Source: Steinernema hermaphroditum (Eukaryota > Nematoda > Chromadorea > Rhabditida > Steinernematidae). From it: 64,000 nt of DNA. How positions within the stretch are numbered: the stretch's first letter is position 1; each line of letters starts with the position of its first letter. Location: positions 5,704,001-5,768,000 of the forward strand of contig CM059621.1 of NCBI GenBank assembly GCA_030435675.1, written 5' to 3'. The translations under genes were made by a program, and so were the position numbers. Below are positions 34,259-44,296 of the stretch, piece after piece. The notes under the pieces were generated by a model, which saw nothing but the letters and a program-made list of their open reading frames with translations, was not told where the DNA came from and searched no databases.

Positions 34259-37200
34259 TAGGCCGCGGGACCCCAAGGGAAGGCGTGAGAAATGAACGGC
34301 AAAAATAAGGACAAAAACAGCATAACACCGAGATGTGATGTGTATAAATGGGTCAGGCCATCAAGCGGACGAGTGCTTAGTTGTCCACTTTTTGCAACAC
34401 TCAAGAAAACAAAAGACTCTAGGGTGGTTCTCCACATTCCGAGGGGCTTTGGACAACATCACTATTGCGGATGGAAGCTCAGTGAAGCTGTCAGACGTAC
34501 GTGTTATATACGATGAATGCAAAAAGTAGACAAATCTCATTATAGTACGATTTAATATTCTGGGTATTGTTTAATTGTCGGTGGAAATAATTAACTCATT
34601 TGTTGCATTATACTCAGCAGCTTTCGATTAAATCAGTTAAAGTATTATTTATGAATTCCAATGTGAGAGACTAAGATGATCAACATTCGTAGCTAAGTGA
34701 CCGCTTTTTTAGACCAGTTTAGGCTAGGGTAGCACAAGCAGCGTCAACTTCCTGAACTTACGGGCATGTTGCATTTAGACACTAGACATAGGACTTGTGT
34801 AGTATCTATAAATTTGTTGATTCTAAGCGTGAAAAAAGCCTAAAAAATCGTTGTTTCGTTGTTTACAGTGTTTCTACTGCTAAGCTGCAACATAAATAAA
34901 TCAATGTAATTCACTGTGGTCTAAGTACAGGATGAAGGGATGAATCTACATTACTAGCGTTTGTCGAGGAGTTCCGATTTAGTAGAGACACATAGCTAAA
35001 CATACACCTGACTTGAACCTCGGACCGCCGTGAATCTGGATTCTGTTTTCTGCCTCCATGTGCCCTCTATGTAGAGGTGTCTGGAATAAGTGACTGGAAT
35101 ACATCGCAATATCTAACTTCAGTCGGTCAAATGCCTCAGATTCTCAGAACATCTTGATATAGAAGAACCTTCCTAAGTGTTAGCTGAAATTTATGGGTCT
35201 AAAAGCACGTACTATGTCCGAGTTTTGAGCTTTTTATCCAAAATAGCCTTTCAGCTCTTGAGAAAGAAGATAGATAAGATTCGAACTCGTCCAACGATAT
35301 GGGCGATCGGTTTCGGGAGTACTATCTGATCGGTCGATGCGATAATTGACGCACTTATCGCCACGAAAATCGCGCGATTCTTTCCGTTTTTCGTACCTAT
35401 GGTAATACATGCAAAATCGAACAAATGGTCAAAAAACAACAAAGACTGAAAAATACCAGCGTGCAGCGCCATGGTTTAAATTCACCCATCACGGTTTACT
35501 GCTCAATATCCGTTCCAAATTTCAGCCGAATCGGCACGAGACAGTTTGTATGCTTCCCTTGTTGATAATACCATTACCGATAAAATTTGAAAAACAACAT
35601 CCTCTCTTTTGCCTACGGCTATTAGAGTAAACCATGATATGGAACATGGAAGTCATTTCTACGCGCCGTATGTTTTTTTTCCATTCCATCTGTCTCGAGT
35701 AATAAATGTTTCATATCATTTGATGGGAAGTGACATGCACGAAATGACCACATTTCCATTTAATGTCATCTCACTCACGCGCATCGCTGCTCCTCGACTT
35801 GCAGATGAATGCCTCTGGAATTGGTTATCATTTAGTCATCATGAAACCGTAGAAAAAAAAAACTTGAAACACTACAAAGCCATTGGACCAAATTATACTA
35901 GCAGAGGAGTAGGTTGAATGATTTTGCAACGCCAAATAGTCGAGCGTTCTTTCCGCTTAATAACCTAGACGAAAAAGCAACGAAAACATCCGCCGGAATG
36001 GCGCAAAGTTCCGCGTTTGGATGGTTAAGTGGACCCGCAGACAAATAAAACGTCACTTCTTGATTCTTTGGGGTTTTAGGTCACGCGAGGGAAACAGCAC
36101 AGGAATGTCATGTTTGGTGGAGATAGTGAAGGGGAATGTTTTTACGAAGTTGGGACTAAAATAATGTCTAGGCTGCAAAAATATATCTGTGGCAAGACCT
36201 GAATCAGGTACGATTTCATCCGCAATATGCAAGTCGGGGTTCCCAGGTAAGCCCAATAGGGAGTAGGACTATACAATGAAGCCATCCGCAACCAAAAAGT
36301 ACATGATATACTGATTAAAGCAAGGAATTATTGCGTTTAGAAACGACAAAACTTCCGATTCGAAACATCTGATGGGCAAGCTTAAGAGCTTGGCGAAAAT
36401 GCGTTTCCGTCCAGAGGAAGACGTTAAGAGCGAGTCAGGAAAACAAAACTTTGTTGTTGACACTTTTGCAGGAATCCTATAATAGGCTTTGTTTTTCCGA
36501 CCGCTATCCTTTGTTTACCTTCGAAGAATTGGTGCATAGTAATTTAGGAGTAATTGCTGTTGGTGTTGGCCTGAGGTTGAATAACATGGATTTTTTTCGA
36601 CTCGAAAGATGTGTGATATTTCTCGAACTGTATTCTGAAGAAGGATCTTCTTCAACTACTCTCCGAATAAGTTGGAGTACAGGGTGTCCCATAAATACTG
36701 TCACGCGTAAAACCACTCACAACTTTTCACAGAACGCACAAACCGACCATAGGTACGATAGGTACGATCCACTCCACTAGCACTATGTCTCCAGGGATGC
36801 CAGATCTTGCGTTTCTTTACAGTTTTTTTAATATTTGGCGAGACCTTTAATATGAGAAACAATCTGGGGGCCCGGGCAATCTTGGTGTCTCCATCCGAAA
36901 GGCCGGTAGATCTTCCACGTGTTATAGCTGGTAAGCTAGTGGTGTCTTGCCGCTCGTAGGGCTAGTTGGCTCTTAGCATCAAAAAAGGCGCTAAATACGT
37001 TTATATCGTAAATGCATAACGGTGTTGAATCTAAAAGTTGCGGATTTTGCCAAATCGGGAGTAGTAAAGTCACAGGAACATCACTTACTCCATTTCGTTC
37101 CACTCTTTAGGTGCGTTTTAGAGTCTACTACATTGTTCCGAAAGAATACCATTTTGCTCCATCTTAAAAAGTCCTTTATTCCGTGTCAATAATTTGCATT

Positions 37201-39735
37201 AAGCGGGTCTCAATCTTAAAAGATTAAGAGTAAAAGAAAGACACATCAATTTTTACTCGTTTTTTTGACTCGACTGCACCGAAATGAACATGTCAAGTAA
37301 GCGTGCTTTTCTAAACAACTACGTGAAATCGCAACGTTTCGCCCTAAAATCTCATAAAATCACAGAGAACAAGTGCGTGCACAACGAATAATTGACCCTA
37401 CGGAAAGAGTAGCGGCGATGTTCTCGCGCAATGTCTTTGCGCCTTTTAAACGACGACGCTTAAGAGCGTCGGAAGTGCGAGCAACTTTCGGCACAAGGCA
37501 CCGCCGGCGCTGAATCTTCAATGACGAGGACGACGCGATCCAATTGAGACTAATTGAGCGCGCGATTTAATTATGGGAAATAGAGAGTTGAGGATAGGCG
37601 AGATTAGGAGAATGGGAATGGCAACAAAAGAAGCGAGCCAAGCAAATGAATAGCTTTATCGTCAAAACAAAGAATGTCATTAATTCGCTGCCGCCCAAAC
37701 AAGGAAGTTTCCAATGGCATGACAAGGAAGTCAAGCGATGTCTTTGACTGAATCACGCCCGATTTCTGCAAAATTGCGAGCCCGACTTCCGGTGGCAGGA
37801 ATTCGTCAGTTCCGACTTACATAATTAGAACGCCTATTTTTGACTCTTCCCAAGCGTATCATCAATTAGCGGATTGGAGCGCGGCAAATCTCGGAGCCAA
37901 ACAACACATATAATCATGTAAACGGCTTACAGATGATGTGAAGCGTGTGTGGTAATCCTTCTTCTCTTCTCCTTGCGTAGTTTGTCAAAGTCACGCGTAA
38001 TATACTGCCCACAAATCCGGTTATTAAGAGAAGATAATGTAGGGACGTCGCTGGCGATTTTGAATGCGTGTAAAGGAAAAGAAGTGGGAGCCTAAGACAA
38101 CTCTTTGTTTTCAAAAGCAAGTCATATGTAAACTCCCATTCTAAATACATGAGTTCTCATGAGTACTCTATAAGCTACCGGTGTTGAGAATAAGGGGTTT
38201 CATAGATTCGATATCCAACACAGCGACTAATTGTTAAAGAATAGGCATTTCTAGTCAATATGTACGTCATTTAAGATCTCAGAAGACATGCGAAAAGCCT
38301 CCAATGAGATAAATCGGAGCTCAGAAGTAAGCCAGAGGCACAAGTTGTGGACCATAACCGCAACCAAGTTTGAAACCGATCTAATTTGAAACCTATATAC
38401 GCTGTAATTTTATTGGTTGACGGTTGAAATCGACAAAAAATGACCAATCGAAAATGTGCAAAAATCTTGTTAACGCTGTTTAATGACTGTAATTTTGCAA
38501 TATAAACCTTACAAATTAGAAAATTACCATTTGCAGGGGCAGACAAGGTGAACTGGAACAGTCCTATGTCGAGGAAATTCAAACTCGCAAAACTTCACAC
38601 AGGAACAAATCTTTTTGAACATCGATAATCGCCCGATTTGAACGCTATGGATTATTCCATGCAAAACTGCATGGAGAGCACGGTTAACTCCACTGAGCAC
38701 AAGAATTTCGAGTCCCTGAAGGCTTCCATTCGAAAAGTAGAGGGCGAATTGGAGCAGAAGGCCTGTTCGACAAGCATAATGAACTTTAGAAAGCGATTTG
38801 AAGCCCCTATCGCCATACAGGGTGGTCGCTGGCCAGCATAGTATGTTTCGCAACACTATTTGAAAAGGATAGATTTGGAAAACTCTCACGATAGCGTAAT
38901 TGGAACTGGTTTCTTCTTCGCTATTACTTTGCATCACCGAATAGAAACACAATACCACAATAATATTAAGAACGCAGATTTAATCAAATATGACGTAAAT
39001 CGCACTCCGGAAGCATGAGTAATTGCATATGCAGGACCGCTATTTACCGCGGCATATCGATTGTCATGGGATTAGCGGGACACGGCCTTATGACAACGTA
39101 AGCGTTGCGGTGAGGGCAGAAGATGAATGTCTCCTCCCTATGTTGACATTTAAAGCACCTTCGTACTAAAAGGGGAACTGATGAGGACTTGGCGCGCATT
39201 TGTATACATATAAGAGGCAGCAAAGCTTTTCGGCACCACAGTTTCCGGCATTTTTTTTATCTTTCAGCATGCATTTATTTCAACATTTCCGGGTAGGTTT
39301 TGTAGTGATGATGGTGAGATTTCTCCTTTCCTTCGGGCGATCCGAAAAGAAGGAGGACGACTAATATATGCATTATGAGATGTTGTTATGGGTTAGATCG
39401 ATTGGTGTTTAATCGAGCCGGTAAAGCACAATGTTGATCACATTAAGTGGCCATGACAAAGCAGCAATCCATTTATGTGATACAGTAAATATTGTCCATT
39501 TAGGCGATGTTCACCATAGCCCATTTTCACTACATCATCCCGGTAACCCATTAACAATTGTGTAGAGTGTGGAAAACGCTGAGGAATCAAGGATATGCCA
39601 AAACAAAATGCTATTTAATTGGTCCAGTAATCTGGAAGCAGATTCTTAGCATCACTTCATTTCACGAAAGAAAACTTAAACTATAAAATCATATGCAGAT
39701 ATGGGATGCATAAAATCATTATCATATCCGTTGCC
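34259..39735. other. Gene-poor interval
   Basis: No convincing gene in about 5.5 kb. A solo CAGGGTGTCCCATAAA end lies near 36680, a CGACGC/GCGTCG hairpin near 37449, and a 65-codon ATG frame at 38647-38841. Confidence 0.4.
38647..38841 (+). CDS. Possible gene fragment, 64 residues
   Basis: ATG at 38647, stop TAG at 38839-38841. The predicted peptide is polar and helical (KNFESLKASIRKVEGELEQK) and protein-like in composition, but no splice sites, signal peptide or poly(A) signal accompany it. The opposite strand is also open for 144 codons, so one of the two is a shadow. Confidence 0.25.
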   Translation: MDYSMQNCMESTVNSTEHKNFESLKASIRKVEGELEQKACSTSIMNFRKRFEAPIAIQGGRWPA

Positions 39736-40070
39736 CTAACTATGTGCCACTTGACGTTTCCTGGGTGTCACCAGATCGTGCATCCTGCGAGCATTCATCA
39801 TCCAGCACCCTGGCGCCAGGGCCTTGTGCAGGTTAATGCGTACAAGGCCAGACGCTATCTTCGAAGTGGTTCCTGCCTAAATGCGGAATATAAACTATGG
39901 TGTCTTTAAAAGACGATAAAAAAATCACCTCCAGAAAGGAACAGGTTCATTACCTTTTCAATCGTATCTACAGGAAGAAATTTTGGGAGTATACGTCGTT
40001 GAAATGGATGCGTTAAGTAGAAAGCACTGACGATCGTGGCTAATAAGCACAGCAAAAGCACAGATTTCAT
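39736..40070 (-). CDS. Possible secreted peptide precursor, two exons
   Basis: Exon 1 is 39954-40070: an excellent signal peptide (MKSVLLLCLLATIVSA) followed by FYLTHPFQRRILPKF, ending at AAG before GTAATG. Exon 2 is best taken as 39736-39876 after CGCATTTAG, phase 0, giving 85 residues with a single Cys (APGCWMM), an ARR and a PRKR basic site, so it could be processed like a peptide hormone. An earlier acceptor (CTTTTAAAG) would end the protein after two residues (TP, then stop; 41 residues). On the other strand an ATG frame at 39706-39909 also has a hydrophobic start. I prefer the minus strand because of the cleaner signal peptide and donor. Confidence 0.45.
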
Positions 40071-40796
40071 CACGTAAATTTAAGCAGAATAAAGAAGCTA
40101 GGAAAGAAGCCGACGTGATATACGTGGGCACATATTGCTGACGCTCTTATTTAATTTTGAGCAATGGAAGTGGCGGAGTCAACAGCGGAAAACAAGTGAT
40201 ACTAAGAGGAAGCGTCGTCTTTCCCAAGAGGCTGACAGGATAGGAAATGAATGGGATTGTCTGCTTTCGTCACTCGGCCAAACACTAAACAAATCAAAAT
40301 AGCGAAGAAAAATGCTTAGTCTCATTGCTTTTATGTAAGAGCACGGCTCATCAGGATGTCACATCGACAATTCATTGAAACGGGACATGAGGCCTGACGT
40401 GGACTGTACAGGAACACATATGACTCATGTTGTCTATAACTATACCCTATCTAAATTTCAAGGTCTTCAAATGAAATTTTCAGGAGGAAAAAACAGCTCT
40501 ATAGAGAACAATCCAATAGTTTTTCGTCGCCTCTTCCTACTGATGACCATGTGGATTCAAACATCGCGTTTCAAAAGACGCAAAACTTCCACTTCAAACA
40601 GGAAATTTCTCCTTCTCACCTCAAAAAGTTCGTTTAGGCAGTAAACATTGCGAAAATAGAAGATATTTGCGGAGTGGTCCGTTTTCAATTTAACAATCCA
40701 ATAGTTATGAGAAAATTTATTTATTGTTGAAAAGGAGAGAAAGTCAGTACATAAATATACAGTTTCCACTTGCATCTACGACATTCACATACCAGG
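40071..40796. other. Intergenic between two small secreted-peptide genes
   Basis: No exon recognised. AATAAA for the 40.8 kb gene lies on the minus strand at about 40720. Confidence 0.4.
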
Positions 40797-41038
40797 TCAA
40801 CGACCTCCACCTCCATTTACAGTAGCAGCTCCTCCACCTCCATTTACAGTAGGAGTTCCTCCACCGCCATTTACAGTTCCAGTAGCAGCACCTCCACCTG
40901 CGGCTGCGGCTCCTATAATGGAGTACACGAATACGCAAAGTGCACAACTGAGCAGTTACCTTGCGGGATCATAGGAATGCAGGCGAAACCACCGGCAATC
41001 AGGACAAGAAGGAGAATCCAAAGCGTTGCCTTAAACAT
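40797..41038 (-). CDS. Gly-rich secreted repeat peptide, two exons
   Basis: Exons are 40960-41038 and 40797-40912; the 47-bp intron runs from GTAACT to ATTATAG; phase (G then GA) closes to TGA, 64 residues. Residues 1-19 form a signal peptide (MFKATLWILLLVLIAGGFA), followed by CIPMIPQ, an AAAAGGGAAT block and three TVNGGGG repeats separated by TP or AA, ending in R. DNA of the repeats is itself repetitive (GTAAATGGNGGTGGAGG). AATAAA is present downstream on the coding strand near 40720. It resembles short Gly-rich nematode peptides (neuropeptide-like or antimicrobial types), but no known family motif proves this. Confidence 0.75.
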
Positions 41039-42183
41039 AACAATTGAGTTAGATGATGTTTGTCGCTGGGGTACCGTGTGCTTATATTCAACAAAGTAGG
41101 TCAGCATGTGACAAAAAAAATCGGACCCGGTAGCGCACCTCCGTTAGGGAGTTGTTTGCACTTTCAAATAATGAACTTGAGACCTAATTACGGAACAAAA
41201 TTCTCAAAGGGCGTTTCTTCATCCTCTGACGGAAAATTACGCGGGATCCCACATGATCTTTCCGATTTTTTTTGTCAATTTTGGTGACAGATATGACGGG
41301 ATGTCTTTCATTTGATCTCCTAATGAGAAAATAAGGTCTACGGTCTCCATCACTGCCACAGCAAATCGTGGCGTGCTCTTGAATAAAAATTATACTGTAT
41401 TTTTAATAGGGTTGTCGAATGAATTGGGCAAACGTTTACCATCTTTCGTAAGCTTCACGTACGTTGAAATGTTTATACTGGTGTTTTCGTTTTTCTCGTT
41501 GCTTCTTTTTAGGTAGTTGGCTTATGTTTTTTATATTTATACATCTTGTTCGCAGCCCACCGAGCAGCATTGCCACTGGCAAACATTCTCCTAGTTGGCG
41601 TGATCATTTTTGGACGCTTTGTTGGCGCTTGAAAAAGAGTTCATGCTTCCAAGTTCCATTTGCGTTTCTTCGCCGCTTCTGCGATGTCGATGAACTTCAT
41701 CACTCTGCGTAACCAGTCAGTGCTCTTCTTGTCGAGGACTCTCATACCGACAACCCTACGTCCCATCTGTGACGGAAGTTGCTTGTCAGAACGATGCGTG
41801 TCTCAGCCGAGTGGCAGATTAAGAGCCATTGTGATAGAATAGTGCTCCAAAAATCAGAAGGAATGCAAGCCGATCTTATACACCAGGTGAAACAATGTTA
41901 TCTTTTCTGTTTTGTGCTCCGCTTGATTCATTCAACAGCCTTGCAATGGGAGTCTATACCACCTATTAAACAATATGCATTTCTTTGCGTTTATGAAAAG
42001 GAACGCTCTAATGCCGAACATCTAACGACCCTGCTGTCCCTCAGTACTGCAAAGGAGAGCCCTATCACCACGTTTGGCCACGAATGAAATCGTAATCATG
42101 GTGCAAATGGTAATACTTTCAGACCATACGTTTCCGATACTTACCGCTGACATTGTCAAAAGGTAAACATTCTTCGTGATTAC
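41039..42183. other. Intergenic, no supported gene
   Basis: Several overlapping frames of 60-100 codons at 41460-42090 on the plus strand; none has a signal peptide with clean start or splice context. Confidence 0.35.
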
Positions 42184-42305
42184 AGGGTGTTCCATAAGTT
42201 CCGTAACGCATCAAAATGAGTACATCTCGAGATTGGGACAATCGGGATGTGCAGCGTACTGTACAGGAACACCAGTATATACATTCTTCAGTTCTGTAGA
42301 ACACC
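42184..42305. mobile_element. Short MITE-like element with CAGGGTGTTCC end
   Basis: Left end CAGGGTGTTCCATAAGTTCC; right end, on the minus strand, GGGTGTTCTACAGAACTG. Length about 122 bp, close to the related element at 4733-4855. Confidence 0.4.
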
Positions 42306-42588
42306 CATCTAAAGAAAAGTATCACAAAATGTTCACATGACTCACAATTTACTTTAATCTAACACAGATTCCCCTGTGCGTCACTTATCGTCACTTGCTA
42401 CCTATGAATTGGGTCGCTCTATTTCTCACCCACCTCCTTAAAAGTGAAAGCAAAACACCCCCTTGATCTTTGGTTCTGTCAGCGCCAGTCGCTGGGAACG
42501 GCCTACTTAAGAGCGAAGAGGTTCCCTGTCGTCAACCTGTCCTTGTTTTGTCATTTTAAAAGCGCCTTTGGATTTTCTATACCCGAAT

Positions 42589-42780
42589 ATGCTGAGTGGT
42601 CGCGCCTACTTCTGTCTGCTCGTCTGTCTTCTGACCTCGATAGCCCTGGTCCAAGAGACCGCGGCGCAGTATGGCTCTTTCGGCAACATGCTCGGATTCG
42701 GCAACTACGACGGTGGAAACAGTCTTGGGAGCTTCTGGCTCTTCTGTGGTTCGTTCAAGTGCGTAAGAGGACGTCGGTGA
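42589..42780 (+). CDS. Small secreted peptide with C-terminal two-Cys segment and GRR end
   Basis: ATG at 42589 to TGA at 42778-42780, 63 residues, no intron; AATAAA at about 42842. An upstream in-frame TTG at 42568 is not used. Residues about 1-26 are a signal peptide (LSGRAYFCLLVCLLTSIALV, cleaved near ETAA). The mature part starts QYGSFGNMLGFGNYDGG and ends SFWLFCGSFKCVRGRR. The CGSFKC segment could close into a six-residue disulphide ring, and the terminal Gly-Arg-Arg is the classic signal for basic trimming and C-terminal amidation. These features suggest a peptide hormone or antimicrobial peptide; the function is inferred. Two other frames over the same DNA are shadows. Confidence 0.65.
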   Translation: MLSGRAYFCLLVCLLTSIALVQETAAQYGSFGNMLGFGNYDGGNSLGSFWLFCGSFKCVRGRR

Positions 42781-42858
42781 AAATCGAGTCTTAAGAACTT
42801 GTTTTATGGTCTCATGTACATATAAAAGATTACGTATATTTCAATAAAGCGATTCGAT

Positions 42859-43469
42859 AAGTGAGCAGTAAACGGCCTTATATGCATGTTGTCCTAGGAA
42901 AAGAGGAACATTCCTCTGTTCTTCAGACTGCGCTGTGGAAACGGGTTTGAAGTCGTTTCGCAATGATGGGCGATTAATACATCCGAAGATACTCAACCTC
43001 ACTATTGTTTTTTTTTATGCCAGAAGATACTAAATTGTGGGTGCAATGACTACGTTGTTCTTTCACGGAGATAATCGAGATGATATAAAACAAAATTCGA
43101 CCCTTCAGTCACTTACGAACGAAGTCAATCAATCAAGCATGCTGTAAAGTTTTGTGCGCGTGAACTCTTGAAACTGCCGTACAATTTCTCAACTATTGAT
43201 AGAAAGTGCGTGGCAAATGTCAGGAATATTATTATAATGACCAGTAGCGGCGTAATATTTAAGTTTTGATTTTTTTCCGGTTGTCCTTCTAAGTTCTGAA
43301 CGTCCTCTTCACAAAAGAAGCTCTCGACTGTAACTCAAGGTTGTGTCAAGGATTCGGAGGCTCAGATGTTCATTCAGTGCCATCAAATAGTATAGGGAGC
43401 GGCCGCGCACGGCGAGCACTCCCCGTGAAGTGTCCGAAGGACAGACACGAGGAGGTGATCATCTGCAAT
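42859..43469. other. Transition into the satellite
   Basis: No gene. At 43395-43460, just before the array, is a GC-rich block with GGGAG..CTCCC and GTCCGAAGGAC hairpin potential. Confidence 0.4.
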
Positions 43470-43623
43470 CAAAGGTATTGCACGAAACAAAGATAGCCCT
43501 CAGAGATTCGAACGAGAATAGGCGCGTTCGATCAGGCTCGTGCAGTTCTACAACATGCAATCATAAAAATGCTATGGTACTGTGGAGCGGGAGGGTCTGA
43601 TGCAGAGCTCTTTGTGTGAGCAA
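43470..43623 (+). repeat. Degenerate edge monomer of the 173-bp satellite, forward
   Basis: Recognisable monomer sequence with many substitutions (GCACGAAACAAAGATAG, GGCGCGTTCGATCAGG, ATGGTACTGTGGAGCGGGAG). It is the outermost and most diverged unit and ends at GAGCAAGGCCCC, where orientation switches. Confidence 0.8.
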
Positions 43624-44296
43624 GGCCCCAACGAGCCTGATCGAATGCGCCTATTCCCGTTGGATTTACTGTGGACTATCTTAGTTTCCTGCAAAACTTT
43701 CAATTCGAGACAGTAGGGGCCTTGCTCATACAAAGAGTTCTGCATCTGACCCTCCTGCTCCAAAGTACCATAGCAATTTTATGATTGGATCTTGTAGAAC
43801 TGCACGAGCCTGATCGAATGCGCCTATTCCCGTTGGTTTTACTGTGGACTATCTGAGTTTCCTGCAAAACTTTCAATTCGAGACAGTAGGGGCCTTGCTC
43901 ATACAAAGAGTTCTGCATCTGACCCTCCTGCTCCAAAGTACCATAGCAATTTTATGATTGGATCTTGTAGAACTGCACGAGCCTGATCGAACGCGCCTAT
44001 TCCCGTTGGTTTTACTGTGGACTATCTGAGTTTCCTGCAAAACTTTCAATTCGAGACAGCAGGAGCCTTGCTCATACAAAGAGTTCTGCATCTGACCCTC
44101 CTGCTCCAAAGTACCATAGCAATTTTATGATTGGATCTTGTAGAACTGCACGAGCCTGATCGAACGCGCCTATTCCCGTTGGTTTTACTGTGGACTATCT
44201 GAGTTTCCTGCAAAAATTTCAATTCGAGACAGCAGGAGCCTTGCTCATACAAAGAGTTCTGCATCTGACTCTCCTGCTCCAAAGTACCATAGCAGG
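43624..44296 (-). repeat. Inverted block of the 173-bp satellite, about 3.9 monomers
   Basis: The same monomer in reverse orientation, period 173 bp, visible as repeated CTGCTCCAAAGTACCATAGC. It ends at CCATAGCA, after which forward monomers start, making a fold-back with a spacer of about 35 bp. Confidence 0.92.

Noticed and set aside
38524..38958. 144-codon minus-strand frame
   Set aside because: GTG start and no family signature; opposite strand is more protein-like.
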